Part shown: in pieces, positions 12,785-22,583 of the stretch
How the letters are laid out: every line of letters starts with the position of its first letter
Position numbering within the stretch: the first letter of the stretch is position 1
NCBI GenBank assembly: GCA_002812745.2
Contig: NCSJ02000028.1
Location: forward strand, 1-64,000
Length of the DNA: 64,000 nucleotides
Source of the DNA: Scytalidium lignicola
Lineage: Eukaryota > Ascomycota > Leotiomycetes
Direction of reading: 5' to 3'
Position numbers and translations under genes: made by a program
Notes under the pieces: generated by a model
Told to the model about the DNA's origin: nothing
Databases searched by the model: none
What the model saw: only the letters and a program-made list of their open reading frames with translations

Positions 12785-13295
12785 GCTGCTCTTGTTGGTT
12801 GTCAATCTCTAGCTTTATAGGTTGATAGCCAACTCTGATCCCGATTTCAAACTATATACACAATACTCGCATTATGTTGAAGAGATGATAGAAGGTACCA
12901 GCATAACTAGGTACAAGTCCTAATGGTGAGCTACCTTAGGACCGATCTTTTAGTCAACATCCCCTTTGTCCTGATGACCCCTGAGAATACCCTTACGGAT
13001 ACCTTCAGTCCAATCGGAGGAACATCAACACCTCATTACCATTGTACTTATAAAATTGGCGACCATATCCACTAGAATAAAACCATGTTAACGTTTTTGG
13101 TTCCGTTGATATTGTTCTAATCAGTTAAACCATAAACTGGCTTGCTCCATAGCCTCTTAATAAAAGACCCTTTGACTGCCAAGAGCCTTTCCTTCTTCCT
13201 TTCCTTCCTTTCCTCCCTGTCACGAGCGTTGATCTCATTCTGAGTACCCAAAACTCATATTCTCACAATCATTTCTTTATAACAGTCAAGTCAAG
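12785..13295. other. Intergenic region between RIX1 and the HHCC-finger gene
   Basis: The two genes are in tandem on the plus strand, so this should contain the RIX1 3' UTR and the promoter of the next gene. A pyrimidine-rich tract (TTCC repeats) lies at about 13185-13215, about 80 bases before the start, as is common in fungal core promoters. Nothing else is visible. Confidence 0.5.
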
Positions 13296-14681
13296 ATGTC
13301 TTACTACGACCCCACTGATGAAAACACCTATGAGGCTTTGAACCGGTACCTCCTTGAACGTTATGAAAGTGAAGGACAATGTTCAGACCCATCACAGGAC
13401 TCAGACCCAACACAGTACTCAGACCCAACACAGTACTCAGACCCAGCACAGTACTCAGACCCAGCACAGTACTCAGACCAAGTGCAGTTCTCGGCCCAAT
13501 CACAGCCTCAGCCTCAGAGTAAATCCCAATTCAATTATATAAATTTCTCTATTATCGATTGTAAAACATAACTATTCTCTATTCATTTAATAAGATCATA
13601 TATGAGCACTGAGCTTTATGGCTTTCTCCCCATTACACATGTTAAGAATCATAGACATTATAACTGACATGACATAGTTACTTCTCAGAATGACAACAAC
13701 TTCAACATAAGGCAATGGGTAACACTTCAAGATGTCGCTCAACCTCCAGCTAGTGAAACGACTACAATTGATCAATTCTACGATATCCTTCAAGGTTTAT
13801 TGACGGCAAACAAGAGAAACCGCGATTATGACAAGAGCCTGCCACGCCAAGCACGAATTGATGCCATCATAGAGGAGTTGACTACCAGAGAAAGTAACCC
13901 TCCAGCAGGATACAGCGGACAAAAGGCCACCTGGAAACATGAAGTCAAGACATTATTCCGAAAAACTGAAACCTTCACTCAATGGGGAACAATCATCAGC
14001 ACTCTGTACAGAAACCCCACAGCGAAAGACATAGAAGAGAACAAACCCGCTGTTCCGATTACTCCAGCGGAGACATCATACGCCATTATTGTTGACAGTC
14101 ATCTGGACCAGCAAAAACACCACTTAGGACGAGACGCTACTTTCTTGAGAGTCAGCAAGGTGTCTGGATCCATCACAAAAGAGATAGTAAACGGTTTCGT
14201 CAAAAGCTGCCCAGGCTGCAGTGAGCGCACTAGAGCCGCCCAGACGGCGTACAATAAAAGGTCACCGAGAACTCGATCTAATTCAAGGGTACAAAAGAGA
14301 AGAAGTCCAACGCCAACGAAGAAGAGGTCACAAGGACAGAAACAGACAACGACTCCTCAGACAACGCCTCCGCCAGTTACAGAAACTCAATCCTATTCGA
14401 ACGGCGTAGAGCAAGCAAGCATAGGAGTACAAGAAGGAAAAGAAAGCGGAATGGAATTGGATAGTGGAATTGGAATGGGAGGAGTGTTGGAGATGGGGTC
14501 AGGATTTGATATGGGAATGGATCTGGGATTTGGAATGGGATATGGAATGGATATTGGGACAATGCCCGCTTTCGATGTGGATATGAGCATAGGTTTGGGA
14601 ATGGAGTTAGATTTGGGGATGGGAATCAAGTCGGATCCTTTCATGGGCGCATTGGATATGGATGAGTTCTTTAACTTTTGA
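13296..14681 (+). CDS. Unknown protein with retroelement-integrase-type HHCC zinc finger and Gly/Met-rich tail
   Basis: Exon 1 starts at ATG 13296 (MSYYDPTDENTYEALNRYLL) and carries about five copies of a six-residue SDPTQY/SDPAQY repeat. An intron ends at AG 13677; the donor may be 13519 or 13561, both leaving the frame intact. Exon 2 runs to the stop at 14681, giving a protein of roughly 409-423 residues. The middle holds H-L-D-Q-Q-K-H-H-L-G-R-D-A-T-F and, 20 residues on, FVKSCPGCSER, the H-x6-H...C-x2-C arrangement of the integrase N-terminal zinc finger (Integrase_H2C2). A basic stretch (KRRSPTPTKKR) could be a nuclear signal. The C-terminal 90 residues are Gly/Met/Asp-rich repeats. No catalytic integrase DDE core, reverse transcriptase or long terminal repeat is seen. 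Function unknown; a domesticated transposable-element fragment is an inference. Confidence 0.6.
13383..13475 (+). repeat. 18-bp coding minisatellite
   Basis: A tandem unit of 18 bp (consensus CAGACCCAACACAGTACT, with AAC/AGC variation) is repeated about five times inside exon 1 of the HHCC-finger gene. The length is a multiple of three, so copy-number change would keep the frame. It encodes the hydrophilic SDPTQY/SDPAQY repeat. Confidence 0.85.
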
Positions 14682-16041
14682 ACTTTGAAGGAAAATGGGA
14701 AGGGGTGTTGGAAAAGAAAAGTCTTTAGTGAATTCTCACTTGTATCATTACGGAAGAGCCGTTAATACTTAATGTCTACTCAATTTCACCACCTCGTTTG
14801 TTTAAAAGGTTTGAATTTAAATTGTTAACATATTAAAGGTACTGTAGAAGTGCACTGGAAATTATCAAGTATCGCTGGTCTGTACGTACACATGAATTCT
14901 GTTGAGGTGAAAAGAGAGCTTGTTTGGGATAGAGGTATTTGCATTCAGTTAGGCAAAGCTATTTGAGTTGGGAACGTCTCACTTAGAAAAATGGATCACC
15001 ACGAAATGTTTGGGTACAATATTATGTAGAATTATTAGGCATGAATAGAATGGAGAAGCTTTATATTGGATTGGATTGCTCTCGCATTATCTTGTTCTAT
15101 CTCAGTATTGTTTTCGGGAATTGCCTCCCAACAAGAGACCTCGAGATAAAACCGCATAAAGACACCCGAGAATCTCAGATCCGATCATATAACATAGAAA
15201 TCTGAATTAAACTGTTGATCCAATTAAAATAACCAATAAATATAGATACATTTGAGACAACTGAATGCTGACAAAGAGGCGTAATCCGAAGACCAATTCA
15301 GAACAGCCACACCCCTCTCTCACCTCAACTTTTTTTTNCACCAAGTCAAATCACAAAGTAAAACCAGCTCCCCCCCAAATTCCCCCCTTCAAAATGTGGG
15401 AATCAACGGAGACCCTGAAAAACAAGCTTTCCTCTGGTACGGAGCTAAATCCGGTCCCAAGAATGCGCTTTACACTTTCCCATATTCCAGTTGATCCAGA
15501 AATCCCGTTGATATGGATTCGGACACCTTGGTGGGTAGAGGGAATCCCATGATCACACCTTGATAGATAGGGGGACGGCAGGTGCGGCTGCTGCCTAGTT
15601 GAAGGTCGATGTTGTCGGATTAGAGTTGGGTGGGGTCACGTGCTGGACCCTGAAAAAGGAAATCCCGACCCAGTGGACTGGAAAAACGTGAGGAAAGCGT
15701 GAATCCAGAGAATTAAAGTTTCCTGTGATTGGGGGAGACCAGACCTGAGATATCGTTAACAGGCCAACAAAATAATATTAGTTAGATAGATAGGGAACCG
15801 AGCATAGTACGGAGGTATGAACACTGGATTTGTCGAAATGAATTTATTTTTATCATTATAAGTATTGCTACTGCATTTACTGCGTTCTAGTAATCAATAG
15901 CTCTCGTTGAAAGCAATCCATCCAATAACAGCCCGCTGCCTCCCAATGCTGGTATAATAATAACACCCAAACACCAGGAAAGAAAACGAATTTATAATCA
16001 CTCTCTAAGTGATTGGAGGTAGGAATACTCACAATGGACTT
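14682..16041. other. Convergent intergenic region (1.36 kb)
   Basis: This lies between the 3' ends of the HHCC-finger gene and alpha-actinin. An N follows a T run at 15338. One open stretch (15265-15552 plus) crosses that N and has no recognisable domain. Otherwise it is AT-rich and unremarkable. Confidence 0.5.
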
Positions 16042-18174
16042 TCAATGGTACCCATTCACCTCCGTGCCTCGTGAACTGCTCCGTTCTGTGCTCCCTGCAT
16101 CACTTCCCGCATCGCTACCACCCATCAGACGATCCATAAAACTGATGTAATCGTACTGCGGTTGCCCTCGATCCTGTTGCAAATCCGGACCCGCATGCGG
16201 CGGTAGAGTCTTTGTGAGTCTCTCGATCACATCATCTGGGACTAGACTATGTCTCAGGTCCATCTCGGTGACATAGGGCTTTCCATCTGCAACCTCCCTA
16301 AAGCTTTGGAAGACTTGTTCAGCTGTATTCTGATCTTCAGTGACTTCCACCATGAATCTGATGAACTGCTCGAAAGTTACGTAGTCTTTCCCGTCGGATG
16401 CCTCGAGGAAATAGTCATGCATTTCGTCTTCGCTAAATACTAGGCCAAGCGATGCCAATGCAGCACTGAACTCTAGTTCTTGAAGAGTATTGGAAACGTC
16501 GCGGTCAAAGTGACGGAAGACACTCTCGAACTCTTCTAATTGGATAGGAGTGAGATTCGTCACGTTGCGGGCGACTGCCTGGTTGTCGAGGAAAACCAAC
16601 TTCTTTGATACGGAACTTTTGACCAGACCAAATTCGTAGCCAAGCTCATCGTATGTGTATGTGGTGAAATCGTTCTCCTCAATATTTGCTTCCTCACATT
16701 TCTGATCCAGCTCTGCGATTTTCCCTAGATAAGCTTCAAGCGGCGCCAAGTTGTCGCTCAATCTCTTTACATGAGTGCGCTGATCCTCCACCTCGCCTTC
16801 TAACCCAGAGATGGCTAGCTGCATTGTATTGAGAGCAAGTGCAAAATCATTAGCCTTATCAGCAAATGACTTTTGAAGAGTGTTTTTGATGCTACATATG
16901 ATTAGTGATGTGCCTCCCAATGTCTGGAATTTAACTTACTCTCGGATGGTCTCATTAATTAATTGACCTCTTGCCATCTCATTCTTCATCAGGATGGACC
17001 ACTCTTGATCCAACACACTCAATCTAAGCTCTGGCGGTGGTTCATATGCTCTGAGACGATACGTGCTCATTTTCGTCTTGATATTTCCAAGAAGTGCAGC
17101 TAGATCACTCTTCTCCGCAACCCATTCCCTCTTTTGCCCCCTCTTGTACGCACCGAAATCTGCTGATTGCTTCTTCGCATCAACATATGTCCCTTCGAAC
17201 TTCGATTCTTCCCAGCGTACGGACTGCTTTCGAATAGCCTCGAGAAGTGCCTTCATCCGTTTTTCAAAAGCATTTTGCATCTCCCAAGCACCTTGCATGT
17301 TGTTGACAAATTTCTCTACTCTCCTCCCAGCATTCTCAACCTTTTCCATCTGCGAAAATGCATGGAACCAATACGCAATGTACGTCATCAAACTCCTCTC
17401 GTCAGGCTTTGCAACATCGCAAACATCCTCAACGTCTAAGAGTGGTGGGATACCAATTTCTTGTTGTGCAATGTCAAATGCCAGCTGCATATTCCCTCGA
17501 TGGTCGGACTTATCTAGCGAGTCGTAGTCAATCAGATCTGGCCGATGGATATCGAGTAGTGCACAGAAAGCCAACCCGTCATTCCAACTGTCTGTGAAAT
17601 TCCGCACCTCGACCTCATCGTAGCAGGCTGTTTTCCGTTGACACCAAAGTAATAGACCTTCCTTTGCTGTCATGCCTTCTTGGTTGATTTCGGATATAGT
17701 AAACCGCAGAATCAATGTCCATATTAAACCAAGTATAATCTTTCGATTGCCATCGACTACATCTTCAGCTCCGATATTCGTCATTTGTATCCCGCGATAC
17801 TTGATAAAATCCAGAGCTAGATTGGCATTTTCGAATTTCTGAACTCGTAATTTCGGTTTTGCAGCGTATCGTCCGAGGGAATCACCGGAAAGACATTCAA
17901 TGAGATGTATAAGCAGGACCTATAATTAACAACCAGTCAATAATGACTGAGCGGAATTTCGAAGCCCAGCATTAGATCACCTACGCCATCGCTCAAGTCC
18001 TTCACTAAATCGACAACTACTAGGTTTCGAACAACAATCTTTGTATTTAACCTTCGAGAGAAGACGGGTCAGTTGCAAAATCCCTCTCACAAGAACCGAG
18101 AACTACGTAACTTACCATTTTGTAAACGTCTTTTCTTGCACTGTGATCCATCTCTGCTGGTCACTGTACGCCAT
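16042..18174 (-). CDS. ain1: Alpha-actinin-like actin crosslinker (two CH domains, spectrin-like region, EF hands)
   Basis: Four exons: 18174-18115, 18051-17985, 17919-16940 and 16891-16042, with introns of 63, 65 and 48 bp. The order is CH1 (RWITVQEKTFTK, then NLVVVDLVKDLSDG and VLLIHLIECLSGDSLG), CH2 (GLLLWCQRKTACYDEVEVRN, FCALLDIHRPDLIDYDSL), a coiled-coil/spectrin-like middle, and a calmodulin-like C-terminus with an EF-hand-like loop around FDRDVSNTLQELEF and a second one around ASDGKDYVTFEQF. About 651 residues, typical of fungal alpha-actinins, which crosslink F-actin at the contractile ring and septum. The join of exons 1 and 2 restores the conserved TKW-LNTK only if one A is dropped from an A5 run at 18116-18120; as written, the frame is off by one. 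I regard this as a sequencing error. Confidence 0.88.
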
Positions 18175-19240
18175 CTTCGTAACTACTTGCTCATCCGGTC
18201 GCTGCTATCTCAGCTTCAAGCGGGGTAGGTAGTTGTAGCTCCGATGTGTCAGCGTCAAGGGATTTTGTACGAAATAATGAGCGATCGTGGAGCGGAAATA
18301 TGATGATTGAAGCGAGTGTGTGCAAAGATTCTGGAGCAGAGTCCTCCTTTTGCGAATGTGGGTATGACGATTCCTGTGGTGTGTGCCTACGTGGTGATGT
18401 TCGATTTGCTCTGGAGTCAAACATTATTTACATATTGAAGATGGCGTCCGCCACGCCGCCCTGGCAACCGGGATGCTTGGGATTGCCCCTGAACTGAACT
18501 AAACTACGGATCAACAATGACGGGAATTGGTAATCATTTCTAATTAACTAGTTAACTAACTAACCTATTACTGTAATTATTTCGCACAACAGTAATTTCT
18601 GCAGATATGGCACCTTGTTTACTTAGGCTGCTTCTTTTGACAATATTTATAAGAACATCGCCTATTTCCCATTGATTTTCTTCATTATTTTTTAATCTCC
18701 TTTGCATACAGAATATAACCTTTACATAAGATAGATGATGGTTCGAATATAATACAGGGTGAAACTAACTCACTGTGATATCCTTCTTTCACAATACCAA
18801 GCTTAAGCCATCATCGAGGATTTGATCTCCATTCCTGACAGGAGAGGCACTGGTACCCCGTGAATCTACTGTACTACCGTAAGCACCTTGCGAGGAATCT
18901 TACGCGTTTGAGAACCCTTGGCACGTGCGCTGCCTTTTAACTTTACTGACGGCTTCTACTGTAGTACAGAAGGCAATTAAAACTTCAAATCTTGTATTTG
19001 CCGCCAATTATTGTTCTCAGTCAGACGTTGGTGTCGCATCACATTAGACTTGTGCAACAATCTGAGTCAACGACGATGTGGGTGCCTAACAGGCGCGCCA
19101 ACGGCGCAGCAGAAGAATTGTATAAACACGTCCTGCTCGGCTTCCGGTTGAACTGCTTATCGACTCTTTCAACCGTCGCTTTATTTATTCTTTTGAACCT
19201 ACAGTAGTCCATATTCCTTAATCTCAGGAGCAGGCAAAGC
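18175..19240. promoter_or_regulatory. Divergent intergenic region between alpha-actinin and the FAD monooxygenase
   Basis: This 1.07-kb stretch should hold the promoters of both flanking genes. The part from about 18540 to 18800 is AT-rich. No RNA gene and no convincing coding sequence is visible. Confidence 0.45.
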
Positions 19241-20470
19241 ATGGTTCCTCTGAAAGTCCTTATCTGCGGCGGTGGTTGTGCAGGACCGGCCTTGGCATAC
19301 TGGCTTTCCCGCAGCGGTCATCAAGTGGTCGTCGTAGAACGCTTTGCGGCTCTCAGAGCCTCTGGGGCGCAAATTGACCTTCGCGCCCAAGGCATCGAGG
19401 TTGTCAAGCGCATGGGGCTCCTCGACGTCATCCGCAGCAAACTGGTCGACGAAGAGGGGTTCTCCATAGTGGACTCTCAAGGCAATGTGAAGGGGACCAT
19501 TCTAGCAAACAAGTCTGGCAAAGGCGTGCAGACGCTAACGTCAGAATACGAGATTATGCGCGGAGACCTTGTGCGTATACTCTATGACGCAACAAAGGAC
19601 AACGTAGAATACATCTTTGGCAAGACCGTCGAGTGCTTCGAGCAAGACGAAAAACAGGTAGTCGCTCACTTCTCTGACGGCTCGTCCGACACGTTTGATC
19701 TCCTAGTCGGAGCAGATGGTCAGGGATCACGCATTCGGAAAGCCATTCTGCCACCTGACTCTCCGGATCCTTACCGACGACTCGGGGTACACATGGCCTA
19801 CTGGTTCATACCACGCACAGAGACGGACAACAACATTGCCAGGACATACCACAGCCCCGGCGGCCGAATGATTATGCGCAGAAGCCACAACCCGACGGAA
19901 ACTCAGGTCTACTTTACGCTCCAGGACGATTCTAAAGACTTGGGGAGTATCCCCAAAGCCCCGGTTGAGCAGCAAAAGGAGTTTTGGGCCCAAAGATACC
20001 GTGATGCAGGATGGCAGACGGACCGGTTCCTAGAAGGAATGAAGACTGCAGAGAACTTTTACTGTCAGGAAGTCGTTCAGGTCCGCATAGACACTTGGCA
20101 TAAGGGCCGCGTGGTCCTATTGGGGGATGCCGGATATTGCCCCTCTCCGTTCAGCGGCATGGGGACCACGAGCAGTTTTGTTGGTGCCTACGTCTTGGCT
20201 GGCGAGATCAGCCGCAATCCTGAAAATCTGCATGATGCCTGTGTAAAATATGACCAGACATTACGGCCATTCGTTAACGAGATCCAAAAAGTGCATCCAT
20301 TCTTGATACGGTTAGCCATTCCTAAGACGCAGTTAGGAGTTACCATTCTCCATTTCATAGTAGGATTGATCTGTTTCCTTCGCATCCCCAATTTGATTGC
20401 AAGATTTTCAAAGGAGGAAGCCGGTGGTTGGAAATTACCAGATTATCCAGAGCTCAAGCCGTGTCTGTAA
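19241..20470 (+). CDS. FAD-dependent monooxygenase (UbiH/TetX-like flavoprotein hydroxylase)
   Basis: The single exon encodes 409 residues, the usual size for class A flavin monooxygenases. These use NAD(P)H and O2 to hydroxylate aromatic or other small substrates. Motifs are in order: the FAD dinucleotide-binding fold near the N-terminus (VLICGGGCAGPALAYWL, with the glutamate VVVER ending the second strand), the GADGQGSR segment around residue 156, and GDAGYCPSPFSGMGT around residue 294, which contacts the FAD ribityl and pyrophosphate. A hydrophobic stretch near residues 370-388 may associate with membrane. The start at 19241 lies just before the Rossmann strand. No polyketide or peptide synthetase is nearby, so a biosynthetic cluster is not indicated. 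The substrate is unknown. It borders an AT-rich island. Confidence 0.88.
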   Translation: MVPLKVLICGGGCAGPALAYWLSRSGHQVVVVERFAALRASGAQIDLRAQGIEVVKRMGLLDVIRSKLVDEEGFSIVDSQGNVKGTILANKSGKGVQTLTSEYEIMRGDLVRILYDATKDNVEYIFGKTVECFEQDEKQVVAHFSDGSSDTFDLLVGADGQGSRIRKAILPPDSPDPYRRLGVHMAYWFIPRTETDNNIARTYHSPGGRMIMRRSHNPTETQVYFTLQDDSKDLGSIPKAPVEQQKEFWAQRYRDAGWQTDRFLEGMKTAENFYCQEVVQVRIDTWHKGRVVLLGDAGYCPSPFSGMGTTSSFVGAYVLAGEISRNPENLHDACVKYDQTLRPFVNEIQKVHPFLIRLAIPKTQLGVTILHFIVGLICFLRIPNLIARFSKEEAGGWKLPDYPELKPCL

Positions 20471-22093
20471 ACCCCTTAGGATGGTGGTCTTATAAAACCA
20501 ATGGCTCTTGGAAGCTTCAACATTTCCTCCTGACAATTTCTCCACTCCCGTCTCTCCCGTCTCTCCTCTCGTATTTCAGTACTTGACCGGGGGTTATGTA
20601 TAGTCGATACTCAATCCCGAGGTGGTGTATGTCATTTACGTGTATTCTAGATAGTTAAAGTTAAAGATACCCATAAAATTTGTACTGTAGATAAGAAGGC
20701 ATTTTAATAACAAAATCCCAAATCATAATTGGGTAATGACGTTTTTTAATTTGTAAATATGGCAGTAGCTAAAATAATTATACCAAACTATAGATTCTAC
20801 TTCGTGAAGTAGTTAAGATACCTAAATTTAGGAATGTGAGTTTTTCACCTCTGGAGTTCAATAATTAGATTACAAGTTATTGTTAAGATAAAAATAGAGA
20901 TTCGAAGAGTTGCCATAATACCCCAGAAGCACTTCTACAGTTGGTCTAAAGGTATGTATAATATCTAAGGCATTTTCCTGTGTTCAAGTTTACATGCACT
21001 ATTCAATGCTTCATTATACTGTTAGTCAAGAATCAGTGAATTATGGTATGGGTTGTTCATTTAAATCAACACTATCAACGTTTTCTTCTATTCTCTCTCT
21101 CTTCATACCACAACATTTAAGCTTCTAACGTCTTTAATCTTTACGCGCTACTTCTGGTCAACCTGATAATATAGACTCCAATGTTTAACCAGATCAGTAT
21201 TACTGCTACAAGGAAGCACATGCCGTTTAGTAGTTCTAGACTTGGCCTAAGTCAAGTGTTGGACTGAAAGCAGAGCTTAACCCATGAAGTATGCCAGTGG
21301 ATTGATAAAACAAGTCCCTAGGCTGTTACTGTTTTATAACTGTGGAAAACCAAAAATCAAACAGGAAGACAACTTGATTCCGACCTGGATTCTACGTTCA
21401 CCTGATCTTTGAAGGCAAGTCTAATTTCTATCATCATTCTCGTCAATTTATACTGATCGTCAAGGGATCAGCTAAGATGAGTCACTTCGCTTTTCGATTA
21501 ATTCTAGAAAATATTAACAACCTCTGGCCTTCACTGCGATGTTTCGCAATACCTTGTACTAGGTATCTTCTGGATACACGATCGGGGCGGGTTAACGTAT
21601 ATGGATATTATCAAGGACGAAAATCAGTATAAGGAACCTATGGGCAACAAGCTTAAGCACAACATAGCATAGGTCGTATTAGAGTACTTTGTTAAATATC
21701 TCCTAGAATATCTTGACTACTTACTGATGTAAATGTCTCAGTTTGTGAGGGTATCAAAATAGCCAAGAGACAGTTTTTGATATTAGTCGTATCATTGCCT
21801 GGCAATGCGTCAATTTCGTCGAGAAAGATGAAGAGACAAGCAAGCATGTACATAAGCAGCCTTACAATGCCTTCGATCTTATATAGACTAGAATACAGCT
21901 ACAATAAGTGGGTTACAGGTTATAAACTAAGAAAGTCAAAGTCTAATGTATCTGGTCTTATAACTGACAATATCCTGAAGGTCTTATGTCATTTAAGAGT
22001 CGTAAGCTACTTCATTTAGCATCAAATGATAATTGAATATTTCAATATATGTAGAATTCTTCTTACTTCCTCGACTGGTAAGATTCCACTCTT
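20471..22093. other. AT-rich gene-poor island, first part
   Basis: The sequence is AT-rich with stop codons in all frames and no open stretch with recognisable protein similarity. It begins with the 3' flank of the monooxygenase. The composition is what repeat-induced point mutation (RIP) leaves behind in old transposons, but I could not identify a parent element by eye. Confidence 0.5.
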
Positions 22094-22583
22094 TCAAGTC
22101 ATGATTTTGGAAAGCTTAGTCAATATTGCAAGGCAATAACACTGTGGCTCCACAATCACATTCTGTGTTAGGTGGTATGACCATCCTAGTCTCAGAATTT
22201 TGTTCGAAACAGAGGGGATTTCGGATATTGTCACAGGAACCAGGTCTACAGAATATCCCTTTGCTACAGGAAATGTTGCACGTTTCGAGAATCGCAAAGC
22301 CATGATCCTTTTTTGGCCGTCATTCTGTGTGGATAAATAGTTAGTCTGATGCTCGTATAAATCGATAAGTTCATACTTTAATTAGAAGCTCGAACTCTCT
22401 GCAGAAAGCACTGGTACGCTCTTTTAGACTACTATTATCCTTACAGATTTCGAATAACCCTATCGGTTGGTAACGCGCATGAAGGAGGTAATCAAGACAA
22501 TTTTCAACTTCATTCTTCACACCATCAGGCAGTTCTTCTTCAAGCAGATGAGCTTTGTCAGCAGCTATAGCTTCTCCGTCCAT
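22094..22583 (-). CDS. Small two-exon protein of unknown function
   Basis: Two in-frame exons are joined by a clean 52-bp intron (GTATGA at 22376, CACAG ending at 22325): 22583-22377 and 22324-22094. From the ATG at 22583 this gives 145 residues, starting MDGEAIAADKAHLLEEELPD. The open frame continues upstream of that ATG to a stop near 22668, so a longer gene is possible. Conserved-looking stretches are LLHARYQPIGLFEICKDNSS and KRIMALRFSKRATFPVAKGY. No signal peptide, membrane segment or known domain is recognised. It sits alone within AT-rich DNA and could be a surviving gene or a relic of a larger one. Confidence 0.4.

Noticed and set aside
19241..20470. Secondary-metabolite cluster around the monooxygenase
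   Set aside because: No synthase, cyclase or dedicated regulator lies next to it.
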